Position numbers and translations under genes: made by a program. Below, in pieces: positions 28,553-36,135 of a stretch of 64,000 nucleotides of DNA. How positions within the stretch are numbered: the stretch's first letter is position 1; every line of letters begins with the position of its first letter. Source of the DNA: Cognatilysobacter claricitrinus (lineage in GTDB: Bacteria; Pseudomonadota; Gammaproteobacteria; Xanthomonadales; Xanthomonadaceae); contig NZ_BAAFZV010000002.1 in the NCBI RefSeq assembly GCF_045866565.1, forward strand, positions 558,001 through 622,000, given 5' to 3'. The notes under the pieces are model-generated. The model saw only the letters and a program-made list of their open reading frames with translations, did not search any database and was not told the origin of the DNA.

Positions 28553-31500
28553 TCAGGCCGCGAGGCTCGTATCGATCCAGCGGTTGCTGCGCTCGTAACG
28601 ACCGTTGCCGAGCAGCCGCAGGTCGATGCGTGCACACGGTGCACCCTGGGCAAGCCCGCTGAAGCGCACGTCGATGCCGACCTTCAGCGCGGCGACGCCA
28701 TCGGCGTCCGGCGCGTCGTCGATGCGCGCGACCACGTCCACGCCGTAACCGAGTTGCGTCGGCGTGCCGGTGGTGATCGACACATTGCCCACCGAACCGT
28801 CGGCCTCGCTACGGAAACGCACGATCAGTGGAAGCGGTGCGGCCTGGCCTTCCAGCGCCGGCCATTCGCCGAGATCGATGACGACGTCGGTCGCCTGCAG
28901 CGACGACACCGACGGCGCGGTCGTCTGCGGTGCCTTGCGGCCTTCCAGCTGGTCGAGTGCCCAGCGGCTCGCGCCAGCGCTGCCGCGTACCACGCTCATG
29001 CGCGTGCCCGGAACCCGCGAGGGCTCGATCGGCTCGGGCGCGTCGCCGGACGCGCCGAGCGTGCGCGGTGCGGGCGGTGCTGCGAGGCGGTAGCGCCCAC
29101 GCAAGCCGAGTGATTGCGACTGCGCGGCGGTTGCCGGCAGGTGCAGCACGCGCCAGTTGCCGTAATCGGCCTCCGCCATGTTGCCGAAGTCGGCGGCGAA
29201 GGCTTCGAACGACATCCAGCCTTCGAAGCCGCGGTTCGGCGGATTGAACGCGACCGGGTCGTTGTCGAACGCGGTGGTCGTGTCCCAGGGATTGAGCACG
29301 TACACCTCGGCGGCCGATGCGTTGTTGAGATCGCCGCGGATGCCGGAGAGCACGACTGCATGCGGCGCGCCGACGATCACCACCCATAGCGGACCGAAAT
29401 CGCGCAGCCACTGCGCCCATTGCGTCGGCGTGTGGTACAGGCTGGCGTTCGACGGTTGGTCGATCACGCGGAAACCGTAGTGATCACGCACGCGTTCGAG
29501 CTGGTCCCAGCCGTACGACGTCGCCAGCGAGCCGCCGGCTTCGCGCACGAAGGCTTCGGGATCGAACGAGGCGTCGCTGCGGAACGACTTGAGCATCGCC
29601 ATCGACGCGGCCCAGCAGGCGTTCTTGTCGGGCTGGGGCACGAGTGCGACGTGGTGTTCGACGCCGTCATCGGACATGGCACGCGGGCCGCGATACGCGA
29701 ACGTGGTGGCGCGGCCTTCGATCCAGTCGATCTTGGTCGGGGTGATGAAACAGGCCCGGTTGACGCTTGTGCCGCCCGTGCCCGGATCGATCGGCCCGCG
29801 GGTGACGTGCACGCCGCAGACGAACGCTTCCAGCCCGTTGCCTTCGTCGCGCACGGTGTACACGGGCGAACCGCTGGCGCCGGCGACGGCGAGGATGTCG
29901 TAGTCGATGGTGTCGGGCGTGGCCTGGCCCTGCGCGTGGCCACCGTGCAGGTGCTGCTTGTTGCGATCGGCGACCGGGCCGAGGTCGCGGTGCAGGTTGG
30001 AGCTGGACGAATAGCCGCACACCGCCAGCGGCATGGTGCTGGCCGGCGTGGCCTGCATGAAGCGGAAGAACGCACCGTTGGGCGCTTCGATCGGCGCGTT
30101 GTCGATCACCGCGAGATCGTTGTCCCAGTTGCCGTCGCCCGTGTAGCGGGGCGCGACGCGCCACTGCGTGGAGTCGATCGTCGCTTCACCGAACGGCGTG
30201 GTGCCCGCGCCGTTGCGGCCGGGCACGATCTGCACCGTGCTCATGCCGTACAGGTTGTGCGCGCAGGTGAGGATGCGGTTGCGGCCGATGTAGAAGCCGG
30301 TGCCGGTGTAGGCCGTGCCGTCCGGCGCGGTCATGCGCAGGTAGCAGATGGCGGAGTGCGGGAAAGCGGACGTGTCTTCGACGCCGACGTACCACTCCTC
30401 GCGCTGCTGGCTGAACGCATCGTTCGTGCACTGCAGCGCGGACGCGGGACTGGACGGGTCGTAGTACGGCGTGAGCAGTTCCTGCGCGCGAACGGGCGTC
30501 GACGCGCTGCGCGCGCGCGTCGACGCTTTCGAACCGAGCGACTGCGCGATGGTGTCGAGGCCGACGCCCAGGAAGCGCAGCTCGTCCTGCCAGCCGCGCA
30601 GCGCATGCGCGGCGTGTTCCTCGATCAACTGCTCGAGCGACGATTGCAGCGGGAAGTTCGTGTACTGCGCGTTCGGATAACGGGACAGGATTAGGCCGCG
30701 CAGCAACGACGAAGCCAGATCGCGATAGGCACGACGGATCGTCGACATCGCGGCGTTGAGATCGGTCTGCGGGCGGTCGAAGTCGGGCGTCGCCGCCTGC
30801 ACCACGGCCTGCACGACCAGCTGGACGATCGTCATCGCCTCGCCGAGCCCGGGCGCGAGGCCCATGATCGTGCCGGTGGCGCCGATCATCCCGTTCATTT
30901 CGTCCCACTGCTGGCGATGCGCGGCGATGCGCTCGGCGACGTCGGTGTGCGCCAGTTGCGTCGCTGCATCGATCCACGCCAGGAACATGCCGATGCGACG
31001 GCTGATCATCGGCAGCGAGGTGGGTACGGTGAAGTCGCGTGACGCCGGTGGCAGCTGGCTCGGATCGGTCACCAGCGGCGCGTAGGGAATGGCCGGCAGT
31101 CGATCGCCGACGAGGTCCAGCACCTGCATGGCGACTGCAGTCGCGAGCGACAGCAGGTCGCGCTGCAACAGCATGCGATCGGTCGGGTCCTGCAGGTCGC
31201 GGCCGAGGCGGTCGAGGATGTCGTGGCGGGTGCGCGCGCGTGCACGCGAATCCGCGTCTTCGCCCGAGCGGTACTGCGTCGGGTCCGGCGCCGGTGCGCC
31301 CATCGCGCCGTCGTCGATGCGCTGGTTGTATTCGCTGGTGAACGCCTGCACATACTGGCCGGGATCGGCGAGGCCGGCGGGCCAGCTGAAATGCGCGGGA
31401 TTCGCGCCATATGTGCGAACCGGTGCGCGGCTGCGCAGGCCCTGCGACGTCACCGGCACCGCGCCGGTCGAGCTGTTCTGCGACAACGCCTGCGCGGCGA

Positions 31501-33793
31501 GTTGCACGCACTGCATGTACGTATCCCAGTCCCAGTACGACGACGGGCAGTCGTGCTGGTCGGCGGGCGTGGCTTCGCTATGGCCCACGATGTGTTCGCG
31601 GTCCAGCGGAATGCCGTACTGCGCGGCGAGCCAGGCCACCAGGTGCGCGGACGCCTCGTACTGCTCCATGGTTGGCGGCAGGTCGCGACGATTGAGCCGG
31701 TACGGCTTGTTCGCGTTGTGTTCGATGCCGATGCTGCGGCTGTTCGCGCTCGACGCGTGGTACGCGGTGTCGGCATTGCGCACCATTTGCACCACCTCGC
31801 CATCGCGGCCGACGATGTAATGCGCGCTGCTCGGGCCGGCCTGTTGCCCGGTCTTGGGGTCGCGCCGCTCACCGTCCTGGAACCAGCTGATGGTGCCGTT
31901 GATGTTCGGCCCGCCCGCGGTGATGTGGATGACGATGCGGTCGATCACCGCGCCGCGGCGGCGCCCGGTGTGGAAGTTGCGCGCGTGCGCGGGGACGAAG
32001 CGGCTCGCGCCCGGGTAGTCGGGCGTGGGCGCGGTGAAGGCGCGCGTGCGGGCGCGCACCGACTGCGTTTCGGCGAACTCGGGTTCGACCGGCTCGGACT
32101 CGTGGCTGTAGGTGTCGACGTCGTCGAAGCTGCTGTCGTCGGCGGATGTAGTGTCGTCGGACAGCGCGCGTGCGCCGAGCGAGAACGTGAGCGACTGGCT
32201 CCACGCCGCCGCCTGCTGGCGGATCCACGCGAGCTTGGCGGGCGTGATGCGGCAGCCGAGGTTGGTGGTGTCGCTCGCGCCCGCAACGTGCACGCCGACC
32301 ATGTGGGTGCGCGGCGCGTCGCCGCTCTCGATGTAGTAGACGGGCGAGCCGCTGGTGCCGCCGAGCGACTGCAGGTCGTAGTCGAACGTTTCGTCGCTGG
32401 GCAACGAACGGATGTAGCCACCATGCAGGTGCTGCTTGTCGGCGTCGATGGTCGCGTTGACGAAGCTGTCGATGAGGCCCTGCGGATCCGAATACGCGGC
32501 ATAACCGCATACCACCACGCCTTCGGGCCGCGACTGCGTCAATTCCTCGACCAGGTCGAAATAGTTCGGCGAGGCGTTCGCCGACGGCACGCGGATCAAC
32601 GCCATGTCGAAGTCGCGGCTGGACGACACGTAGGACGGATGCTTGACCATGTCGGCGGCCGACACGCGGAAGCGCCCGAACGGTTCGTTCGCACCGGCCG
32701 CGCTGGCGCCGTTCTTGCCGGGCACGATGATGAGTTCGCTCTGTCCGTCGACCACGTGCGCGGCCGTGAGCAGCAGGTTGGGTGCGATGAAGAACGCGGT
32801 GCCGTGCTGCGCGCCCTCGTCGCTGCCGTCAACGCGGCGCGCCTGGCAGATCGCGCTGTGCGGCATCACCGTGGTGTTGTCGACGCCCGCCCACCATTGC
32901 GCGCTGGCGGCGAAGAAGCCGATCTGCGTGCGCAGTGCGTCGAACAGGTCGCTGGGGTTGTAGTAGCTCGAAACGACGCGCAGCTCGCGCGCGGTCGGTG
33001 TGCGGGGCGGCGCCGCGCGCGACGTGCGTTGCTGGGATGGCATCGCGCCGAAGCCGTCGTCGTAGGCCGCACGCGGGTGCGCCTGTCCGTTGCCGTTGTA
33101 ACGAAGCGCTTGCGACGTCGCCGGCGCGGTGGTGGTGGGCGCGGGAGCGGCGGGCGTCGCGGACGTCGCTGCAGGAGTGGTGGGCGTTGCCGGCGTCGCG
33201 GAAGGCGCGTTAGCGCCGGGGTGCGCCTGCCGCCACAACTCGTCGGAATAGCCGTCGTTGTACGGCGCCGGCGTCGCGGCCGCGCTGCTCCCGTTGCCAT
33301 TGCCGCTCTTCGCCGGCGTCGCGGGCGTGTCGGTGACCGCGTCACCGCCCCAGGTCGGCGACGGCGACGGCGTGCCGTAGCTGCTGCCGGTGCCGCCGCC
33401 GTTGCCATTGCGAACGCCCCGTCGCAGGCCGCGCTCGGTGAGGCCGCGCAGGCTCACATACATGGTGCCGCCGTCCGGACGACGCACGCTGGTCGGCTTG
33501 CTGCGGTCGTTGTCCGCATACGTCGCAACGCCGAAATATAGGCGCGGCTGGCCCACGAAACGCGCCACCACCGACGGCGGCACGAGGTACACCGCATCGC
33601 TGCGCGGGCGCGCGCTCTGCAGCGGCGTCGCGTAGAAGTTGCCCGCGCTGCGGCGCGACCGGTTTTCCGGCTTGAACAGCTCCGGGTCGGTCGCCAGGCC
33701 GATCTCGTACAGCGGCTGGTCGGCGTTGACGGTGAACCCGAGCACGCTGAAGCGATCGTCGATCGATTCGCGATTGGCACGGATGCGGGTCAT
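28553..33793 (-). CDS. op2: giant multi-hydrolase protein (S1 protease - amidase - S1 protease - papain-like protease)
   Basis: 1746 residues. Domains in order: N-terminal beta-rich part 10-115; low-complexity linker 125-265; V8/trypsin-like protease 275-530 (His346 in TAAH, Asp396 in DFDMALI, Ser481 in GTSGSP); N-acetylmuramoyl-L-alanine amidase type 2 at 595-770 (His623, His738 and Cys749 as likely zinc ligands); helical region 800-1090; second V8/trypsin-like protease 1105-1365 (His1179, Asp1226, Ser1307); AvrRpt2/C70-type cysteine protease 1378-1555 (Cys1393, His1478, Asn1501 or Asp1504); C-terminal beta domain 1630-1746. All catalytic residues are kept. There is no signal peptide. ATG 33793 overlaps the op1 stop by 4 bp. 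Peptidoglycan and protein are the likely substrates. Confidence 0.88.
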   Translation of the reverse strand: MTRIRANRESIDDRFSVLGFTVNADQPLYEIGLATDPELFKPENRSRRSAGNFYATPLQSARPRSDAVYLVPPSVVARFVGQPRLYFGVATYADNDRSKPTSVRRPDGGTMYVSLRGLTERGLRRGVRNGNGGGTGSSYGTPSPSPTWGGDAVTDTPATPAKSGNGNGSSAAATPAPYNDGYSDELWRQAHPGANAPSATPATPTTPAATSATPAAPAPTTTAPATSQALRYNGNGQAHPRAAYDDGFGAMPSQQRTSRAAPPRTPTARELRVVSSYYNPSDLFDALRTQIGFFAASAQWWAGVDNTTVMPHSAICQARRVDGSDEGAQHGTAFFIAPNLLLTAAHVVDGQSELIIVPGKNGASAAGANEPFGRFRVSAADMVKHPSYVSSSRDFDMALIRVPSANASPNYFDLVEELTQSRPEGVVVCGYAAYSDPQGLIDSFVNATIDADKQHLHGGYIRSLPSDETFDYDLQSLGGTSGSPVYYIESGDAPRTHMVGVHVAGASDTTNLGCRITPAKLAWIRQQAAAWSQSLTFSLGARALSDDTTSADDSSFDDVDTYSHESEPVEPEFAETQSVRARTRAFTAPTPDYPGASRFVPAHARNFHTGRRRGAVIDRIVIHITAGGPNINGTISWFQDGERRDPKTGQQAGPSSAHYIVGRDGEVVQMVRNADTAYHASSANSRSIGIEHNANKPYRLNRRDLPPTMEQYEASAHLVAWLAAQYGIPLDREHIVGHSEATPADQHDCPSSYWDWDTYMQCVQLAAQALSQNSSTGAVPVTSQGLRSRAPVRTYGANPAHFSWPAGLADPGQYVQAFTSEYNQRIDDGAMGAPAPDPTQYRSGEDADSRARARTRHDILDRLGRDLQDPTDRMLLQRDLLSLATAVAMQVLDLVGDRLPAIPYAPLVTDPSQLPPASRDFTVPTSLPMISRRIGMFLAWIDAATQLAHTDVAERIAAHRQQWDEMNGMIGATGTIMGLAPGLGEAMTIVQLVVQAVVQAATPDFDRPQTDLNAAMSTIRRAYRDLASSLLRGLILSRYPNAQYTNFPLQSSLEQLIEEHAAHALRGWQDELRFLGVGLDTIAQSLGSKASTRARSASTPVRAQELLTPYYDPSSPASALQCTNDAFSQQREEWYVGVEDTSAFPHSAICYLRMTAPDGTAYTGTGFYIGRNRILTCAHNLYGMSTVQIVPGRNGAGTTPFGEATIDSTQWRVAPRYTGDGNWDNDLAVIDNAPIEAPNGAFFRFMQATPASTMPLAVCGYSSSSNLHRDLGPVADRNKQHLHGGHAQGQATPDTIDYDILAVAGASGSPVYTVRDEGNGLEAFVCGVHVTRGPIDPGTGGTSVNRACFITPTKIDWIEGRATTFAYRGPRAMSDDGVEHHVALVPQPDKNACWAASMAMLKSFRSDASFDPEAFVREAGGSLATSYGWDQLERVRDHYGFRVIDQPSNASLYHTPTQWAQWLRDFGPLWVVIVGAPHAVVLSGIRGDLNNASAAEVYVLNPWDTTTAFDNDPVAFNPPNRGFEGWMSFEAFAADFGNMAEADYGNWRVLHLPATAAQSQSLGLRGRYRLAAPPAPRTLGASGDAPEPIEPSRVPGTRMSVVRGSAGASRWALDQLEGRKAPQTTAPSVSSLQATDVVIDLGEWPALEGQAAPLPLIVRFRSEADGSVGNVSITTGTPTQLGYGVDVVARIDDAPDADGVAALKVGIDVRFSGLAQGAPCARIDLRLLGNGRYERSNRWIDTSLAA

Positions 33794-34137
33794 GACGGAC
33801 TCCTGGCTTGCAGGACGACAGGGGAAGGGGCGCTCGGCTCGTGCGCGCTGGTCGCGTCGGCCGACGGAATCGGGATGGCGACGGGCGACGCCGGCGGCGG
33901 TTCGTCCAGCGCCGATGAAATGCGCTCCCAGAAACGCTGCTGCGCGTCGATGCCGATGCCTTCGAGGTGCGGACGCACGAAGTCGAGCACCGCTTCGAGG
34001 TTGCGGAAGAACGCGCGCTGCCCGCTCTGGATGTGCTCGACCGAGCCGCGCCATTCGGTGATCGCGGCATCGCCATCGCCGCGCTCGCACCACACGCGAA
34101 CGATGAAAACGGCAGTGCGGTCTTCGAGCAGGGCCAT
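33790..34137 (-). CDS. op1: small protein, first gene of the operon
   Basis: 115 residues from ATG 34137, preceded by GGAGCTCC; the open frame runs further upstream but through the operator repeats. The N-terminal half (TAVFIVRVWCERG, EWRGSVEHIQSGQRAFFRNL, AVLDFVRPHL) matches a pattern I know from many unnamed bacterial proteins that share the EWRG...H...SG...F motif. The C-terminal third is Pro/Ser/Ala-rich. No function is known to me. It overlaps op2 by 4 bp and lies 45 bp downstream of the nearest operator repeat. Confidence 0.7.
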   Translation of the reverse strand: MALLEDRTAVFIVRVWCERGDGDAAITEWRGSVEHIQSGQRAFFRNLEAVLDFVRPHLEGIGIDAQQRFWERISSALDEPPPASPVAIPIPSADATSAHEPSAPSPVVLQARSPS

Positions 34138-34181
34138 CACGGAGCTCCGACTGAAGCGTGTAGGCCGACGCTGCGCCCGCG

Positions 34182-34221
34182 ACATCACCACCGGATCACC
34201 GCTGGATCACGCCCGGGTCAC
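34182..34221 (-). promoter_or_regulatory. Probable SARP operator upstream of op1 (four heptamers at 11-bp period)
   Basis: Heptamers ACATCAC (34182), GGATCAC (34193), GGATCAC (34204) and GGGTCAC (34215) follow each other at exactly 11 bp, that is GTGAYSY-type units read in the operon direction. SARP regulators are known to bind heptameric direct repeats with 11- or 22-bp periodicity just before the -10 region of their target promoter. The array ends 45 bp before the op1 start, and the SARP gene is the next gene upstream. A -10 hexamer is not obvious; TACACG near 34157-34162 is a weak candidate. Confidence 0.7.
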
Positions 34222-34396
34222 GCCGGGCGGTGACGCACGTGATGTCGGCGCGCGCACGGAATCGCCGCCGCGCCGTGACGACCGGAAGGCGCGAGGGGCG
34301 AGCGGTTGGCGGGCGAGCGAAACGGCCCTGCGGCGCGTGAAAGCGGCAGTCGTCGGACGCGGTCGTCGAGATGCGCGTGCTTCACCATCGACGATG

Positions 34397-34429
34397 GGTG
34401 ATGCGCGGCAACCTGGTGATGCGCGGCAA
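34397..34429. repeat. Pair of 15-bp direct repeats, 18-bp period
   Basis: GGTGATGCGCGGCAA occurs exactly at 34397-34411 and again at 34415-34429. A shortened third copy (GTGCGCGGCAA) is at 34473-34483. They lie between the SARP stop and the operator. They may be additional regulator sites or a chance expansion. Confidence 0.6.
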
Positions 34430-34503
34430 TCGGGGCGCCTCGGAGGCGAGACGTTGCGCCCGGTGCACTCCAGTGCGCGGCAATGGGACGCGCGTCTGAC
34501 CGG

Positions 34504-35472
34504 TCAGTTCAGCAGGCGCAGGCTCAGTTGCAGTTGTGCGTCCGCAGCCGCCAGGTGCGCACGGGCGCCCTGCAGCAGGTCGAGCGGCTCCATGCCGGCG
34601 CCGCTCTGGGGTGCAGCGTCGATCAGGAGCGGCGTAGCGCCCGTGTACGGCATCACGCCGTCGGTGGCGCGTCGTCTCTGCTCCGACATCGGCACGTCGG
34701 GAGCCTGCAAGCCGACCGCACTGTCGGCGATGCGCCGGTACAGCGCCTGCGTCTCGCGCATCGGCTGGATCGCCAGTTCGCGACGCAGCAGGTCACGGCA
34801 ATGTTCGAACTGCCGCAGCGCGAGCGCGCGCTGCCCGCTTGCGACGAACAGCTGCATGAGATCGCGATGGACGTCCTCGCGAAGCGGATCGTGATCGAGG
34901 ATCCGCTGCGCGTAGGCGATCGCATCGACATACTGCCGGCGAATGCTGACGATCTGCATCAGGCGGTAAAGCGCATTCAGGAAGTTGCGGCGATAGCGCT
35001 CGCGCGCGCGCAACGCCCAGTCGTCCGACAGCTCGACCAGCAGGTCGGCCTTGTACAGGCGCACGCCGCGCTCGAGCGCGTCGATGTCGTCGTCGGTCAG
35101 GCGCTCCGGCGCACGCGCGAGTCGTGGTTCGACGAGCTGGTCGAACTCTGTGACGTCGAGCCACACGTCGGCCTGCGGGCACAGCGCGATCGCACCGCGG
35201 CGGTCGCTGGTGATGAGGTTGCCGTGCGCGAGCGGCGGTGTTTCCAGCAGGCGACGCAAGCGCCACAGCGCGGTGTTGAACGAGCCGGTGGATGCGCTGG
35301 CGCCCGGGTCGGGCCACAGGCTGGCCAGCAGTTCCGAGCGGCTGAAGCTGCGGCCGTGGCCGAGCGCAAGGTAGGCGAGCAGGCTGGCGCTGCGCCCGGC
35401 GACCTGGACCTCCGGCGTACCGCCGTGGCCGGTGGCCAACGCCATCGAACCGAACAGGGAAATGCGCAGCAT
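34504..35472 (-). CDS. SARP/AfsR-type transcriptional activator (wHTH + BTAD)
   Basis: 322 residues. About 1-95 is an OmpR-like winged-helix DNA-binding domain (LRISLFGSMALATGHG, LLAYLALGHGRSFSRSELLASLWP, ALWRLRRLLE). About 97-245 is the bacterial transcriptional activation domain, a TPR-like helical bundle (LYRLMQIVSIRRQYVDAIAYAQRILDHDPLREDVHRDLMQLF). There is no NB-ARC ATPase domain, so it is the small SARP form. Such activators usually switch on one adjacent cluster. The family is typical of actinobacteria and rarer in gammaproteobacteria. A ribosome binding site GCGAGGGC precedes ATG 35472. Confidence 0.9.
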   Translation of the reverse strand: MLRISLFGSMALATGHGGTPEVQVAGRSASLLAYLALGHGRSFSRSELLASLWPDPGASASTGSFNTALWRLRRLLETPPLAHGNLITSDRRGAIALCPQADVWLDVTEFDQLVEPRLARAPERLTDDDIDALERGVRLYKADLLVELSDDWALRARERYRRNFLNALYRLMQIVSIRRQYVDAIAYAQRILDHDPLREDVHRDLMQLFVASGQRALALRQFEHCRDLLRRELAIQPMRETQALYRRIADSAVGLQAPDVPMSEQRRRATDGVMPYTGATPLLIDAAPQSGAGMEPLDLLQGARAHLAAADAQLQLSLRLLN

Positions 35473-35765
35473 CGGCGTGCCCTCGCCATGACCGGCGTCC
35501 TGCCGGCGCGGTCGGCGCTGCGCGCCGGATCGATCACGACGCGATCACGCACCCGATCGCGACGCGATGCAATCGCGCGCACACGCAAGCGCGCCTGACA
35601 CCCTGAACCGTCACGCCTGCGTCCGCTCGCACCGACGAGCGGACAGCGGCGCTGTACCGCGTGCCGACAGAATCGCTGGCAGGGCAGTCGTGCTCATCCG
35701 CGCCGGCTGCATTGCAGCGCGGCATCCATCCGCAGTCGCACCACGAGTCGTCCAGCGAGCACGCC
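35473..35765. other. Divergent promoter region between the SARP gene and the XRE gene
   Basis: 293 bp with no supported gene. The half next to the SARP gene carries GATCAC repeats (separate entry). The other half has only weak features; no clear -35/-10 pair was found for either gene. Confidence 0.5.
35531..35571 (-). promoter_or_regulatory. Possible SARP autoregulatory operator
   Basis: CGATCAC at 35531-35537 and CGATCAC at 35542-35548 are 11 bp apart, the same core and period as the array before op1. Degenerate units CGATCGC at 35554 and CGATGCA at 35565 continue the series with 12- and 11-bp steps. The block is about 60-100 bp upstream of the SARP start. I infer that the regulator controls its own gene. 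Confidence 0.55.
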
Positions 35766-36125
35766 ATGACTTCGTTGCCCCAACGCATCCGACGCGCACG
35801 TACCCACGCTGGCCTCTCGCAAAGCGCGCTGGCGACGCGCATCGGCATCAAGCGCAGTGCCGTCACCCAGTGGGAGCATCCGCAGGGCACCAAGCCCAGC
35901 GTCGAACACCTGATCCGCATCGCCACCGAGACCGGCGCGGGATTCGAGTGGCTCGCAACCGGCCGCGGCCCAAGCGAACTCGACGCCCTCGACGCGACGC
36001 CCGCGTTGCAGGTCGACGACTACGCCGGCGACGAGTTCGAAACGCAGGCGCTGGGACACCTGCGACGCATGCCACCCGCGAAGAAGCGCATGGCGGTCGC
36101 GATTCTGGAGACGATGGGCCGCTGA
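35766..36125 (+). CDS. XRE-family helix-turn-helix regulator
   Basis: 119 residues. An N-terminal Cro/CI-type HTH occupies about 5-60 (LPQRIRRARTHAGLSQSALATRIGIKRSAVTQWEH), with the second and third helices well kept. The C-terminal half is short and acidic, without a known ligand domain. The open frame starts further upstream, but ATG 35766 gives the normal XRE N-terminus. It is divergent from the SARP gene and convergent with the GH1-RmlD gene. It may control the accessory locus or act as a phage-type repressor relic; its position is the only hint. Confidence 0.85.
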   Translation: MTSLPQRIRRARTHAGLSQSALATRIGIKRSAVTQWEHPQGTKPSVEHLIRIATETGAGFEWLATGRGPSELDALDATPALQVDDYAGDEFETQALGHLRRMPPAKKRMAVAILETMGR

Positions 36126-36135
36126 ACGCGGCCGC

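Larger units (their letters stand above)
34138..34503. other. Regulatory gap between the SARP gene and op1
   Basis: The 366-bp gap holds the four-heptamer array (34182-34221) and an outer inverted pair GACATCAC at 34181-34188 and GTGATGTC at 34239-34246. Near the SARP stop there is a near-palindrome CACCATCG-A-CGATGGGTG at 34383-34400 and two 15-bp direct repeats. I see no gene here. Confidence 0.6.

Noticed and set aside
29420..33541. Long plus-strand frames opposite op2
   Set aside because: op2 carries four full catalytic sets in frame; the opposite frames have no motif and no ribosome binding site.
34182..34221. Reading the short 11-bp repeats as a small CRISPR array
   Set aside because: Units are 7 bp with 4-bp gaps, far too short for repeats and spacers; the helical-turn period fits a regulator site instead.
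16452..35472. Prophage or tailocin explanation for the accessory operon
   Set aside because: The amidase could suggest phage lysis, but I see no terminase, portal, capsid, sheath, tape-measure or baseplate gene, and the amidase is embedded in a protease chain.
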